NCBI GenBank assembly: GCA_009782175.1
Contig: WRKR01000020.1
Location: 1-50,550, forward strand
DNA: 50,550 bases
DNA from: Cystobacterineae bacterium
GTDB taxonomy: Bacteria; Myxococcota; Myxococcia; Myxococcales; Myxococcaceae
Direction: 5' to 3'
Below the pieces are notes generated by a model. The model worked only from the letters and a program-made list of their open reading frames with translations. It was not told the DNA's origin and searched no databases. Positions 14,737-24,654 of the stretch are shown piece by piece. Within the stretch, counting starts at the first letter, position 1; the number at the start of each line of letters is the position of its first letter. A program made the position numbers and the translations under genes.

Positions 14737-17700
14737 TCGAAACGAAACTTCAAGTCAAACCCCGGATTTCCAATGGAAAGAGCCTGGTTCCAGTTATCCC
14801 ACTGCGCACGCAACGAAACCCTATCATTCATTCGCCACTCCGCTTGGACCTTGGTTCCCCTCCCTGTAAACAATGGCTGAACAACTCCAAACCTAAACTG
14901 CTCTGACAACAGCTTCGACTCTAAACGCACAGAAGGCTCTGTACGCCCTGTAGCCTCATCCAAGGTCGTCGCAAACTGCATCATCTGCTGGCCTCGCAAT
15001 AAGGAGCTACCTGAAAACAAGTTTTGAAGCCAACGCTCCAAACCCGAAACACTGAAAAAAGCCTGTGCCACCAAACTCACTCCTGCACTGGACAACTGCT
15101 CATTGGAGGCTGTGCCCATCGTCAACACGCTGAGAATGTCCGTCTCCGTCAAACTCGGCTCGCTGCTTAAAACAACTTTGGGGTGGCTTAAATCCCCAGA
15201 GGCTCGAATAAGCACAAGGTATTCTTGAATTTGAGACTGCGCCATAAACTGCAACGAGGTTGTTTTTCCAGCAAACTGCAAAAGCCCTCGCTGCACCGCA
15301 AAGGTATTCCCTCTAAAATAGGCCTCTCCTCCTGGAGCCGTCTCTATGGTTCCATAGAGGTTGGGCTGCACGTTGTTTCCCATAAGGCGTGCCTGGCCCA
15401 GCAAGTGTACACGCGCGAGGTTGTTATCCACGCGCACATCGCCTGCTTTCAAGGTTAGATCATATTTCAACCATTCTTCTGGAGGCTTGGCATCTCCATA
15501 ACTTCGAGCTTCTACTTGCCAGAGCAAGTCTTGCAAAGTCAGCGGCTTCTCATAACGGAGTTTCTCAACCTCTATCAACCCGGATAAGTTTAATAAACGT
15601 TGTGAGCCTTCAAGCTGAAGGTTCCCGGAAAACACGCCTGGAATCCCCGGCAAAAACTCTACATTTATTTTTTGAAACTGCCCCTCTATGGCCACATCCT
15701 CCAGGCCGGATGAGCCCCAACTCAATGCACCTTGGGCCTGCACTTGGCCTCCGTTGGCCAAAGCCCGCGCATCATGTATCCACATCCTCTGGTTGGAAAA
15801 TTCAATTTGCGCATTAATCTGCTCTAAGGCCAGTGGCCATGCTTTGAGCATGGCTTGAGCTTTGTTCAGCTCGGCCACACCGGCAATGGAGGGGCTGAGC
15901 AAACTTCCACCTATAACAGCCGTAATTCCTACTTCTCCGGCACCCTCTCCAATGCCAGGCAACAAAGTCTCCAAAAGCCTTAAGTCAAACGTTCCATAAA
16001 TGCTGAAGTTAGAGTCCTTAAGCCCTAAAACACCCTGAGCCAACAACGTGGTGTTGGGGCCTTCCATTTGCAAAAAGGGGAGTTTGAGTTTTTCGTCCGC
16101 ATAACTCAATTGCACAGGAGCTTTATTGGAAACAGAAAAACCTTCCCGGGAAAAACGAAGCAACTCAATGTCTGCTTCTGCCATCAACCTCCTCGGGTTG
16201 TTCAACTCACCTTTGGCTTGCAACTGTGCTGTGGTGGAAACCAACATCGGCAGCCCAAATGAAATGCCTGACAACTCTATGGCGGATGACACATAATAGG
16301 CATAAGGCTCTCTCAACGTCATGCCTGCACTCAAATGTATCCCTGTCATCGGAGAGCCCAAAAGCGTCAACTCCCTGCCTAACACTCTTCCTTCAACGCG
16401 CATAGGCCCAAGGTTTTTGTTTTGCCAAAGCAGCTGCGCGGAAGAAATGGAAAGCTGTAGCTCAGGCACCGTCGCATCTCCAAAAACGTGGGCTTTTATG
16501 GCCAATGGGCCTGAAAGCTCCTGCGCTGCGGGGAAGGAGGCGCCAAGCCATTGTCCAAGGGCTTTGGTTTCATAGTTGGCTAAAAAATCCATCGAGCCAT
16601 TAAAATCCCAGCTGCCAGAAGCCTGAAGTTGGCCAAACTCGCTTGTGAGCAAGGTGGGCAAAAGGCGAAGCGTTTGGCCATCTGTCAGCGAAAGCTTTAT
16701 GCTGCCTTTCCCCAAGGGCAACTGCATCAACTCCACTTCATCCACATCCAGCTGAATGCTTCCACTCCATGTTTCGAGTGGGCTTGAAAAGGCCAAGGAG
16801 CCTGAAGCGTTTCCGTGAAATTTTCCCTGGAGCGCTTCAAATGCCGGGTGGAGCGGCAATAAAATTTCCAGTATGTCTTCAACACGGCCATTGGGGAGTT
16901 GGGCAAAGGCCATCAACGTTGAGGCAGCCCCTTTAAAATTCAACTCAGCACGTCCAGAAAAAGACGTCTTGCGCTTTTGCCCCACAACACTGGGGAATGA
17001 AAGCACACCCTTCTCTGAAGCCAGAGAAGCTTGGACAGCGCCCAGGGCATAATTCCCAAAAACAAAGTCTTGAAAACGGGCTTCTCCTCGCACCTTCACA
17101 TCTTCCCTAAATTGCCCAAATACGCTAACACGGCCGCTCCCGTTGCCTGCCCAGGGAATTTTTGCAATGTGCCCAAAGTCTGACAGGTGGAGTTTGGGGG
17201 CTCTCGCTTCTACGGAAATGCCGCCTCCATCCTTGAAAAAAATAACGACCACCCCTTCAGCCTGGCTGAGCCAGTTTTGCCCTGCCTCCACATGTATGTT
17301 TTGGAATTCAACCCTGTCTCCCAAAATTCCAAAGCGGAACTTCATTCGGCTCTGGCGAAATTGCAAAATGTCAACTCCCTCGCGCTTTGGAGCACGGAAG
17401 GAGCGCGAAGCCAAAATAAATGGCCCGGTGTTCGCGTCTATGTCGCCCCAAATGCTCAACTTGGGAAACAGCTGGCCAACAAACTTGCCCTTCACATTGG
17501 CTTCAAAATCTACCCAGGAGCCTGGCACACCAGAGCGCTCTAGCACTTGTGCCAGAGAAATATTTCGCGTCACCACTGAAAAGCGGACTGGCCAAGCGTC
17601 TTCCAGCTCCAGCTCTCCTTGAAACTGCGCATCCCCTTCGCCCATGGGAATGCGCAATTCTTCTATAAACAATGTCTTTCCAGCAAAAGCCAGCTTGGCA

Positions 17701-18602
17701 CGAAAATCACCCGGCCGCATGCTATCCAACACCAACCCCACAGCATCCAGCTCTGCGCGAGCTGTCAAGTGCTGGCTTCGCCCATTCAGTGAAATGCGGG
17801 TCCGAAAATGGCCTTCTGCTTCAGAAAAATTCAACCAGCGCGTCAGCATATGTGCCGGCAGATAAACTTGGGAGACCATGCCCACATAAGGCTGTGCAGC
17901 ACATAGATCTTCAACCTCCCCCGAAGAACGCCAAAACATTTGCCCCAGGTTAAACTCTCCACTGCTGAGCCTTAGCCGCTCTTCTCCAACATCCAACTCC
18001 GCTTCCAGGCGCAACCGCCCTATATGTTCTTTTCGTTCCCCCCATTGAAGCTGTCCTTCCTCCGCACCCATGCGAAATTGCACCTGTCCAGCTTTTTGGG
18101 ACCATTGCAAAGAAAACCCCTGAAGCTGTGCTCCCAAAGCTTCAGGAAATTCCAGTTGAAATCCCCCATCCCTTATCTCAAGCTTTTGGACAACCCAGCG
18201 GTTTAAATGTTTAAGCCAACACTCCTGCCTTGCAGGAAAAGCAAAAAACTCAGGAGACATTTTGAAACGCACATGCGGCCTTTCAATAATAACCTCTTGC
18301 AACTCCAAGCCGCGCCAACGCAAGCCCCCAAGTTTAATCTCGAGTGCTTCCAAGCTTAAGGAAAACCCCTCCGCCTCCACTGTCAACGTGTGCAAAGAGG
18401 CCTTGCGTTGCAACAGGCTGACAGCGCAACCCTCAAAATGGACTTCCCCTCTTGTCTGCTCCGAAAGCTGTGCCTTAAGTTGCTCACACAAAAAAGGCGA
18501 AGCACGCTCCATGCCCTTCCACACCACGGCCACGGCTGCTATAGCCAATGACAGAAACAATGCGAGGAAGACAAACCTTCGTCTGTGTCTTGGATAAGCC
18601 AA
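14727..18602 (-). CDS. tamB: TamB-like translocation/assembly module protein
   Basis: The 1291-aa product has one N-terminal membrane anchor (FVFLALFLSLAIAAVAVVW). A long series of AsmA/TamB-type beta repeats spans the periplasm, ending in the conserved TamB C-terminal region (DUF490; GLLQFAGKTTSLQFMAQS, SDTETDILSVLTMG-like segment, final FDLKFRFEWE). TamB proteins form a hydrophobic groove across the periplasm and act with TamA in outer-membrane protein and phospholipid transport. The length is similar to E. coli TamB. The start lies 3 bp after the exeA stop and the end overlaps the Omp85 gene by 10 bp, so all belong to one transcript. Confidence 0.9.
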   Translation of the reverse strand: MAYPRHRRRFVFLALFLSLAIAAVAVVWKGMERASPFLCEQLKAQLSEQTRGEVHFEGCAVSLLQRKASLHTLTVEAEGFSLSLEALEIKLGGLRWRGLELQEVIIERPHVRFKMSPEFFAFPARQECWLKHLNRWVVQKLEIRDGGFQLEFPEALGAQLQGFSLQWSQKAGQVQFRMGAEEGQLQWGERKEHIGRLRLEAELDVGEERLRLSSGEFNLGQMFWRSSGEVEDLCAAQPYVGMVSQVYLPAHMLTRWLNFSEAEGHFRTRISLNGRSQHLTARAELDAVGLVLDSMRPGDFRAKLAFAGKTLFIEELRIPMGEGDAQFQGELELEDAWPVRFSVVTRNISLAQVLERSGVPGSWVDFEANVKGKFVGQLFPKLSIWGDIDANTGPFILASRSFRAPKREGVDILQFRQSRMKFRFGILGDRVEFQNIHVEAGQNWLSQAEGVVVIFFKDGGGISVEARAPKLHLSDFGHIAKIPWAGNGSGRVSVFGQFREDVKVRGEARFQDFVFGNYALGAVQASLASEKGVLSFPSVVGQKRKTSFSGRAELNFKGAASTLMAFAQLPNGRVEDILEILLPLHPAFEALQGKFHGNASGSLAFSSPLETWSGSIQLDVDEVELMQLPLGKGSIKLSLTDGQTLRLLPTLLTSEFGQLQASGSWDFNGSMDFLANYETKALGQWLGASFPAAQELSGPLAIKAHVFGDATVPELQLSISSAQLLWQNKNLGPMRVEGRVLGRELTLLGSPMTGIHLSAGMTLREPYAYYVSSAIELSGISFGLPMLVSTTAQLQAKGELNNPRRLMAEADIELLRFSREGFSVSNKAPVQLSYADEKLKLPFLQMEGPNTTLLAQGVLGLKDSNFSIYGTFDLRLLETLLPGIGEGAGEVGITAVIGGSLLSPSIAGVAELNKAQAMLKAWPLALEQINAQIEFSNQRMWIHDARALANGGQVQAQGALSWGSSGLEDVAIEGQFQKINVEFLPGIPGVFSGNLQLEGSQRLLNLSGLIEVEKLRYEKPLTLQDLLWQVEARSYGDAKPPEEWLKYDLTLKAGDVRVDNNLARVHLLGQARLMGNNVQPNLYGTIETAPGGEAYFRGNTFAVQRGLLQFAGKTTSLQFMAQSQIQEYLVLIRASGDLSHPKVVLSSEPSLTETDILSVLTMGTASNEQLSSAGVSLVAQAFFSVSGLERWLQNLFSGSSLLRGQQMMQFATTLDEATGRTEPSVRLESKLLSEQFRFGVVQPLFTGRGTKVQAEWRMNDRVSLRAQWDNWNQALSIGNPGFDLKFRFEWE

Positions 18603-18605
18603 GCA

Positions 18606-19547
18606 TTACCCACTAGCTTTCCCAAGCCCTTCCAAATACCGGTCGATTTCCGCCAAGTCGATGTTGGTTTTGGAAGCACCAGGGTGCGGATTGAGCGATT
18701 CCAAAGTCTCTTCTTTGGGCGAATTTTGACGTGGAAAATCCAAACCCATGTTGCTCGCCACTTGCCCGATTAATACCGGGTCGATATAGTGCTGGCGCGT
18801 CAAAAAAGCCTCGAATAAAGCATTGTCACACAAAATGTTGATGAGTCGAGGAACCCCCCTCACATAGCGGTGAATGGCTTCAATGGCTTCTTGAGAAAAA
18901 GGCACCTGGGGGCATTCCACAAGGCGCAAACGGTGGTGTATATAGTCCGAGGTGGATTCCGCAGTGAAGGGCTGCAGCTTATAGCGCAAAGCAACGCGCT
19001 GAGCCAAAGGCGGATCCAACTTGAGGTTTTGCTCAAGCTCAGGAAGGCCGAAGAAAACGAAAGAAATGAGCTTTGCCCCCGGCACTTCAAGGTTGAGCAG
19101 TCCGCGGAACTCTTCCATCAGCTCGCGGCTTTGAAGCATTTGAGCTTCATCCACCAACACCACAGCCTTGCGCCCTGAGTCATAAATTTCCAACAAGCGC
19201 TGATAAAGCTGTGAGAGCAACGTCAGCTTTTCCGTGCCGGCATCCTCAACGCCCAGTTGCATGGCAATGCGCCGAAGCAGCCACGTGGCTGAAATGCCGG
19301 AGTGGATAATAATCAGCAGCGCAGCTTCATATTCTTCTTCCGGCAAAGTATCCAACAAACGCCGGGCCAACATGGTTTTTCCCGCGCCAATGTCACCCAC
19401 CAAAAGGGACAAGCCCTTCATGCCTTGCACCGCGTGCAACAGCCGCATTAAGGCCTGCTCGTGCTGAGCCGAATGAAAATAAAAATGGCTGAGCGGGGCA
19501 TTTGAAAAAGGCTCTTGCCTGAGTTGGAAAAAATCAAGGTAGGTCAT
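18606..19547 (-). CDS. ExeA/GspA-type AAA ATPase
   Basis: The 313-aa protein has Walker A GDIGAGKT (about residues 51-58), Walker B VVLVDEAQ, and a sensor/arginine-finger region (LDPPLAQRVALRYKLQPF). It begins MTYLDFFQLRQEPFSNAP, the usual opening of ExeA-like ATPases. In Aeromonas, ExeA works with ExeB and peptidoglycan to let the type II secretin assemble. No PG-binding domain or membrane helix is visible here, so only the ATPase part is present. It lies 6 bp after the TPR gene in the transcript that also carries pilQ, so a role in secretin or envelope-complex assembly is plausible but inferred. Confidence 0.82.
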   Translation of the reverse strand: MTYLDFFQLRQEPFSNAPLSHFYFHSAQHEQALMRLLHAVQGMKGLSLLVGDIGAGKTMLARRLLDTLPEEEYEAALLIIIHSGISATWLLRRIAMQLGVEDAGTEKLTLLSQLYQRLLEIYDSGRKAVVLVDEAQMLQSRELMEEFRGLLNLEVPGAKLISFVFFGLPELEQNLKLDPPLAQRVALRYKLQPFTAESTSDYIHHRLRLVECPQVPFSQEAIEAIHRYVRGVPRLINILCDNALFEAFLTRQHYIDPVLIGQVASNMGLDFPRQNSPKEETLESLNPHPGASKTNIDLAEIDRYLEGLGKASG

Positions 19548-19553
19548 AAGCGC

Positions 19554-21884
19554 CTATAAGTAACCGACTTTGCGTGAAACTGTGGATTTGGGTTTGTCAC
19601 CCGGCGTGTCTGTGCCAAAGCCCACGGGCCCTCCCACGCCTCCCAAGCGCTGCTCCACATCTCTAAAGCCCGGTTGTTTTGCCAAGAGCCGTGAATAGTG
19701 GACCCGCGCATCCTCTCTGCGCCCAATGGCCTCCAGCAGAACGGCCAATTCATAACGCAACGAAAGCTCGCTTTCTGGAGCCAAGGCAACGCGTGCAATG
19801 GCCGACTCATAGGCATGAATGGCTTCAGCCCATTCTTGTTTTGCCGCAAACAGCAAAGCCATCATCGTCAAACAATCCAACTCTTTTTTTGTCCCCTGGC
19901 ACCCTTGGAGCGCTTGTCTAAACTCGGAGAGCGCATCATCCATAAGCCCCATCTCTTTATAGGCGATGCCCAGATCATAATGAGTCTCCACATCCCCACC
20001 TTGAACAACCTGCTTGAGGCCTTTTTTAAATTCCGAGAAAACATCATCAACGGAATATTGGAATTCATCAGCCGGGAGGGAGGGCTCCTCATCCATAATG
20101 ACAAAGTCATCCTCCTCCTCCATGAGGGCCAAAGAAGCCGGGGAAAGGGGCTGCGAGGGGGTTAAGGATTTGAGGGACTCCAGCTTCGCAAGCAAGGCCG
20201 TTGCTCGCGCATGGCCCGGGCGCGAGGACAACATCGCATTTAAAATGACGCGGGCCTCGGCTGCAATGCCTTGGTTGATAAAAAACTCGGCCTCGTTGCA
20301 CTCCTCTGTGCCCGTCTCAATGCTTCCAATAACGGGCGTTTTGTTTCCGCTTGCCCAAGTATCCTCTGCAGGAGCAGCAACGGGTTTGAAAACCTCCGGA
20401 ACTTTTCCAACAGGAAAGGAAGAGGGCTGCACAACATTGGGCAAGGCAGCTTCAAGTGCTTCTGCTACACTTTCTGTGGGAAGCAGAGGAGCGCCAACCT
20501 TCAACTCATCGGCAAAGGCCAAGTCTTTGGCGGGTGTGCTGTCCCCTTCTGCCTCAAATATGGCAGGTGAAGCTTCCACTCCGGCCCCCAACACGGCCTT
20601 AAAGGTGGGTACCTCAGGGTGGTTTGGGTTCTCTTCAAGAATTTTTGCCAGAAAAAACCGTGATCGATTTGACTTCCCAAGCCGCGTGTGCAAACGCAAC
20701 ACATTCAACAGTTGCTCTTCTGCTAAGCCCAGGCTGTTGGATTCAGCATAAATGTGGTATGCCTTTTCATGAGCGTCGATGTTTTCAGGCTCCACTTGAA
20801 AAATTTTCTTGAGATGATCGAGCGCCTTCTCAAACAACCCATATTTAATGTAGACGTCTGTCTCTGTTAAAACACGTCCAAAAATTTCTTCTTCCGGCGA
20901 AGGCGTAGGGGCTTTCACCCAGGGGCCACTCGTCGTTCTCTGGGGCACTGCCGGAAAATGTACAGCGGGAGAGTTTGCATGTGCGGTTGAGGCATAATGC
21001 TGTCGCACATCTACATCGCCCGGGGCCAGCTGCGCCAAATGAGCCCACACTTGCTCCGCCTCTGCCATATTTTTTTGTTCCGTATAAACGCGCACCAATT
21101 CTTTGTATACGGAGAGGACTTTAGGCAATTGCCCCAGCTCCTCAAAAGCCATGCCCATCATGCGCAATGTTTCTATGTCTTTCGCATTGGCCTTAAAGCA
21201 AGGTTGGAGTTTGCTTAAAGCGCGTTTGGGCTCTCCTTCTGACAAATAAATTTGTGCCAATTCCTTGGCCAAATCCACGCGCTCTGGAGAGAGGGTTAAA
21301 ATCCGCTCTACAACTCGCGCATATTCATCTAAGCGCCCCTGCTCGCGAAATTCCAATGCCGCCTCTTCAAACATTTTGAGAGACTCTGTCTGTTTATTTT
21401 GGCGTGCATAAAGCTCGGCAAGCTTGGCGCGAATGGTGACATTTTGCAAATCCAAGCTTGACATTTTTTCTAAAACTTCAATGGCAGAAGCCCAGTTCCC
21501 CTGCTGCTCAAAATAGCCGATGGTGGCCTGATAATAGCCCAGTGCTTCACCCAAGAGGTGCAGTTGTTGGTGCAACTCTGCCAGCTTCAAGTTGACTTCC
21601 ACCAAGGAGGGATCCAACTTCAAAACTTGTTTATATAAGGCCACCGCTTTGAGAAAAAAACCATCACTCGCATAGCTTTCAGCTACGCGCATAAAATAGA
21701 GCGATGCTTGCTTGGGCTCGTTCTTCTTCTGGTAGAGCTCCCCCATTTTTTGCAGGGTACGCACATCCCGAGAATCAACGTCCAAAATACGCTGGTATTC
21801 CTTAATGGCTTTGTCATAGGCTCCTTTAGCAACCAGCTTGCCAGCAGCCTCGATAATTTTGTTCTTGTCCAAGGTAGTCAACAA
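19554..21884 (-). CDS. Large TPR-repeat protein linked to the pil cluster
   Basis: The 776-aa protein is built of tetratricopeptide repeats (AYDKAIKEYQRILDVDSRDVRTLQKMGELY and many similar), in an N-terminal block (about residues 1-290) and further blocks at 340-420 and 640-750. These are separated by Ala/Pro/Glu-rich linkers. There is no signal peptide, so it is probably cytoplasmic and serves as a scaffold. Near the C-terminus lies FSEFKKGLKQVVQGGDVETHYDLGIAYKEMGLMDDALSEF, a segment I associate with TPR proteins of T4P and secretion loci in deltaproteobacteria. The start codon is TTG (no ATG is available). It lies between accC and exeA. Confidence 0.82.
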   Translation of the reverse strand: MLTTLDKNKIIEAAGKLVAKGAYDKAIKEYQRILDVDSRDVRTLQKMGELYQKKNEPKQASLYFMRVAESYASDGFFLKAVALYKQVLKLDPSLVEVNLKLAELHQQLHLLGEALGYYQATIGYFEQQGNWASAIEVLEKMSSLDLQNVTIRAKLAELYARQNKQTESLKMFEEAALEFREQGRLDEYARVVERILTLSPERVDLAKELAQIYLSEGEPKRALSKLQPCFKANAKDIETLRMMGMAFEELGQLPKVLSVYKELVRVYTEQKNMAEAEQVWAHLAQLAPGDVDVRQHYASTAHANSPAVHFPAVPQRTTSGPWVKAPTPSPEEEIFGRVLTETDVYIKYGLFEKALDHLKKIFQVEPENIDAHEKAYHIYAESNSLGLAEEQLLNVLRLHTRLGKSNRSRFFLAKILEENPNHPEVPTFKAVLGAGVEASPAIFEAEGDSTPAKDLAFADELKVGAPLLPTESVAEALEAALPNVVQPSSFPVGKVPEVFKPVAAPAEDTWASGNKTPVIGSIETGTEECNEAEFFINQGIAAEARVILNAMLSSRPGHARATALLAKLESLKSLTPSQPLSPASLALMEEEDDFVIMDEEPSLPADEFQYSVDDVFSEFKKGLKQVVQGGDVETHYDLGIAYKEMGLMDDALSEFRQALQGCQGTKKELDCLTMMALLFAAKQEWAEAIHAYESAIARVALAPESELSLRYELAVLLEAIGRREDARVHYSRLLAKQPGFRDVEQRLGGVGGPVGFGTDTPGDKPKSTVSRKVGYL

Positions 21885-21956
21885 CGAAAGCGAACAGTGA
21901 GAAACTGCCCCAGCCTAGCAACGAAATGCCACTGAGGCCAAGTTTTTCGATTGAGC

Positions 21957-23342
21957 CTATGGCATTTCTTCAATGGCCCGTTTAAGCCTCTGTACACCCA
22001 ACTCAGAATCCTGCATCCTCTCCACAAAACGCGTGTCATATTCGCCAAGCACAAAATCCTCTTCCTGAAGGGCCGCCCGATGAAAAGGAATGTTCGTTCG
22101 AACACCTCGAATAACATATTCAGACAAAGCCCGCTTCATCCGCGCAATGGTTGTAGGGCGATCTTCACCATAAGCAATGAGTTTGGCCAACAATGAGTCA
22201 TAATAGGGCAATACGGTATAATTCTCATAAGCCGCCGTGTCCACGCGCACCCCCGGCCCGCCAGGTGCACTATAAGCGGTTATTTTTCCAGGAGAAGGTG
22301 CAAAAGTAACCGCATCTTCCGCGTTGATGCGACATTCCATCGCGGCGCCACGAAAATGCACTTCTTTCTGCGTCAACTTCAGTTTCTGGCCAAAACTCAT
22401 GAGCAATTGGGTTTTGAGTAGATCTACCCCCGTCACCTGCTCCGTCACAGGGTGCTCTACTTGGACACGTGTATTCATTTCCATGAAATAAAACTCCCCC
22501 CTCTCATCCAATAAATATTCAATGGTACCCAGGCTGTTATAGCCTATTTCCTTCATGGCCTTGACGGATACTTCCCCCATTTTTTCACGCAACCTGGGGG
22601 TTAAGGCACAAGAGGGCGATTCTTCTATCAGCTTTTGGTGGCGCCTTTGCACAGAGCACTCGCGCTCCCCCAAGTGGATGATGTTGCCATGCTCATCGGC
22701 AACAATTTGAATTTCTATATGCCTTGGTCGCTCGACATAGCGCTCCAAATACATGTCCCCATTGCCAAATGCGGCAACAGCCTCCGCAGAAGCCGTTGCA
22801 AATGCCTTGGCAAGCGCTTCTGGAGCCCTGACAATTTTCATGCCGCGCCCCCCGCCACCCGCGGATGCTTTCAAAATGACAGGAAACCCTATGTGCTCGG
22901 CAAGACGCTTGGCCTCCTCAATGTCCTCAATAACCCCTGGAGAGCCCGGCAACAAAGGAAGCCCCGCCGCCTTTGCGGCTTCTCGAGCATGCACTTTGTT
23001 GCCCATCAGCCGAATAACCTCAGGCTTGGGGCCTATAAAGTGGATTTTGCAGGTTTCGCAGATTTCCGCAAATTCTGCATTTTCGGACAAAAACCCATAG
23101 CCGGGGTGGATGGCATCCGCCTGGGTTATTTCCGCAGCCGAAAGCAGGGCGGGAACATGGAGGTAGCTTTCTCTGGAGGGGGGGGGGCCAATGCAAACCG
23201 CCTCATCCGCAAAACGCACGTGCAGGGCATTGGCATCCGCTGTTGAGTGTACCGCCACGGTGCGAATGCCCAACTCACGGCAAGCCCGAATAATACGGAG
23301 GGCAATTTCTCCGCGGTTGGCAATGAGAACCTTCTTAAACAA
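21957..23342 (-). CDS. accC: Acetyl-CoA carboxylase, biotin carboxylase subunit
   Basis: The 461-aa protein is full length for AccC. It has [35 protein letters not shown], the glycine-rich ATP-grasp loop [39 protein letters not shown] and a C-terminal [10 protein letters not shown]. It carboxylates biotin on AccB using ATP and bicarbonate, the first half-reaction of malonyl-CoA synthesis. The start is TTG with GGAAGG upstream. It lies 23 bp after accB. No accA or accD is in the window. Confidence 0.97.
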   Translation of the reverse strand: MFKKVLIANRGEIALRIIRACRELGIRTVAVHSTADANALHVRFADEAVCIGPPPSRESYLHVPALLSAAEITQADAIHPGYGFLSENAEFAEICETCKIHFIGPKPEVIRLMGNKVHAREAAKAAGLPLLPGSPGVIEDIEEAKRLAEHIGFPVILKASAGGGGRGMKIVRAPEALAKAFATASAEAVAAFGNGDMYLERYVERPRHIEIQIVADEHGNIIHLGERECSVQRRHQKLIEESPSCALTPRLREKMGEVSVKAMKEIGYNSLGTIEYLLDERGEFYFMEMNTRVQVEHPVTEQVTGVDLLKTQLLMSFGQKLKLTQKEVHFRGAAMECRINAEDAVTFAPSPGKITAYSAPGGPGVRVDTAAYENYTVLPYYDSLLAKLIAYGEDRPTTIARMKRALSEYVIRGVRTNIPFHRAALQEEDFVLGEYDTRFVERMQDSELGVQRLKRAIEEMP

Positions 23343-23365
23343 ATGCCCTTCCTCTCCTAAGCAAG

Positions 23366-23974
23366 CTATGGACTTGGCTCCAAGCGGAACAAGGCTTGCC
23401 CAAACTCCACAGGCTGAGCGTTGTCAACCAGAATGGCAACCACCTTCCCTGAAACATCCGCCTCAATCTCGTTCATCAATTTCATCGCTTCCACAATGCA
23501 CAAAGCTTGCCCCTTGCGCACATGGCTGCCCAACTCTATAAACGGCGGCTGCTCCGGCCCCGGCGCCCTATAAAAAGTCCCCACAAAAGGTGAAGCAATG
23601 ACATGCCCCTGTGGCTCTGCCGCCTCCGCGGGCGCGGCGCTTGCCCCTGCATGGGGAATGTCGGCTGCAGCCAACAATGCTGAAGGCGCCGGCGCCAAGG
23701 CAGCAGCCACAGCTTCCTGAGGCTCGCGTACAATGCAAAGCTTCTCATCCGCACGTTGCCAAACCAGGCGGGAGAGTTTCGACCTCTCTACAGCTTCAAT
23801 CAAAACTTTCACGGCATGAACATCCAAGGCCCTCCCCTTTTCAGGCGTGGCCCTGTCAGGAGTGGCCCTGTCCAAAACAGCTTTGTCCGAAACAGCTTTT
23901 CCGGGAGCGGCTTTGACAGAAACAGCTTTGGCGGCTGGTTTTGTGCCAACGCCTTTCTTTGTCTTTGGTTGCAT
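23366..23974 (-). CDS. accB: Acetyl-CoA carboxylase, biotin carboxyl carrier protein
   Basis: The 202-aa protein has a C-terminal biotinyl domain with the EAMKLMNEI motif, so K165 is the biotin attachment site, and the thumb region [19 protein letters not shown]. It is longer than usual (about 150-170). The first 50 residues are an extra Lys/Ala/Asp-rich stretch made of imperfect pentapeptide repeats ([20 protein letters not shown]), encoded by short repeats near 23849-23935. A second Ala/Pro-rich linker precedes the thumb. The gene sits 5 bp after efp, with GGGAG in the efp end as Shine-Dalgarno. Confidence 0.95.
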   Translation of the reverse strand: MQPKTKKGVGTKPAAKAVSVKAAPGKAVSDKAVLDRATPDRATPEKGRALDVHAVKVLIEAVERSKLSRLVWQRADEKLCIVREPQEAVAAALAPAPSALLAAADIPHAGASAAPAEAAEPQGHVIASPFVGTFYRAPGPEQPPFIELGSHVRKGQALCIVEAMKLMNEIEADVSGKVVAILVDNAQPVEFGQALFRLEPSP

Positions 23975-23979
23975 GGGTT

Positions 23980-24558
23980 TCAGCTCCCTGTTGATACCCG
24001 GGTTAAATATTTCCCATCTCGGGTGTCAATTTTCAAAACATCTCCTTCATTAATAAACAGGGGAACATTCACCGTATAGCCCGTTTCCAGCTTGGCAGGT
24101 TTGCTGGCCCCCGTCACGGTGTCTCCGCGTACACTGGGGTCGCACTGAAGCACTTTCAAGTCCACCGAGTTGGGCAAAGAAATACCGATGGCTGCACCAT
24201 TATAAAAGAGGATGGAGACGTTGATGTTCTCCTTCAAAAAATTGCGCGCATCTCCGAGCACAGGAGCTAAAACAAAAGTCTGCTCATAGCTCCTGTTGTC
24301 CATAAAATAGAATTCTTCGCCCTGCTGATAGAGGAACTGCATCTCCTTATCTTCAATGTCGGGCTTTCCAACTTTTTCCCCGCTTTTAAGTGTGGGCTGC
24401 AAGACGCGACCTGTTATCAGGCTTTTTATCGTCGTGCGCACAAAAGCCGAACCCTTGCCCGGTTTTACATGTTGAAAATCCACAATCTCAAAGGGCTCAT
24501 TGTCCATCTCAATCTTCAACCCTTTTCTGAACTCTGATGTATCAATCACTCCAGCCAT
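23980..24558 (-). CDS. efp: Translation elongation factor P
   Basis: The 192-aa protein has the three-domain EF-P layout. The KOW-like N-terminal domain carries HVKPGKGSAF, so K35 is the residue that is post-translationally modified in EF-P proteins of the lysine type. The C-terminal domain ends in the signature GYTVNVPLFINEGDVLKIDTRDGKY. EF-P relieves ribosome stalling at polyproline. AAAGG precedes two adjacent ATG codons (24561, 24558); the second gives better spacing. The frame is open to 24645. No modification enzyme (EpmA/EpmB) gene is in the window. Several neighbours encode Pro-rich products. Confidence 0.95.
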   Translation of the reverse strand: MAGVIDTSEFRKGLKIEMDNEPFEIVDFQHVKPGKGSAFVRTTIKSLITGRVLQPTLKSGEKVGKPDIEDKEMQFLYQQGEEFYFMDNRSYEQTFVLAPVLGDARNFLKENINVSILFYNGAAIGISLPNSVDLKVLQCDPSVRGDTVTGASKPAKLETGYTVNVPLFINEGDVLKIDTRDGKYLTRVSTGS

Positions 24559-24654
24559 CATTTGCCTTTCGAAAACAAGTACCCTTGCCTCTCTAGGCGC
24601 TTCAAGCAAGGAGAGCAAGCCCGTCGAAGAGCTCTTGACACCCAAGCTTCAATT

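Noticed and set aside
21923-21968. Inverted repeat GAAATGCC/GGCATTTC around the accC stop as a terminator
   Set aside because: It has only an 8-bp stem with a 30-base loop and no T-run, and half of it is accC coding sequence.
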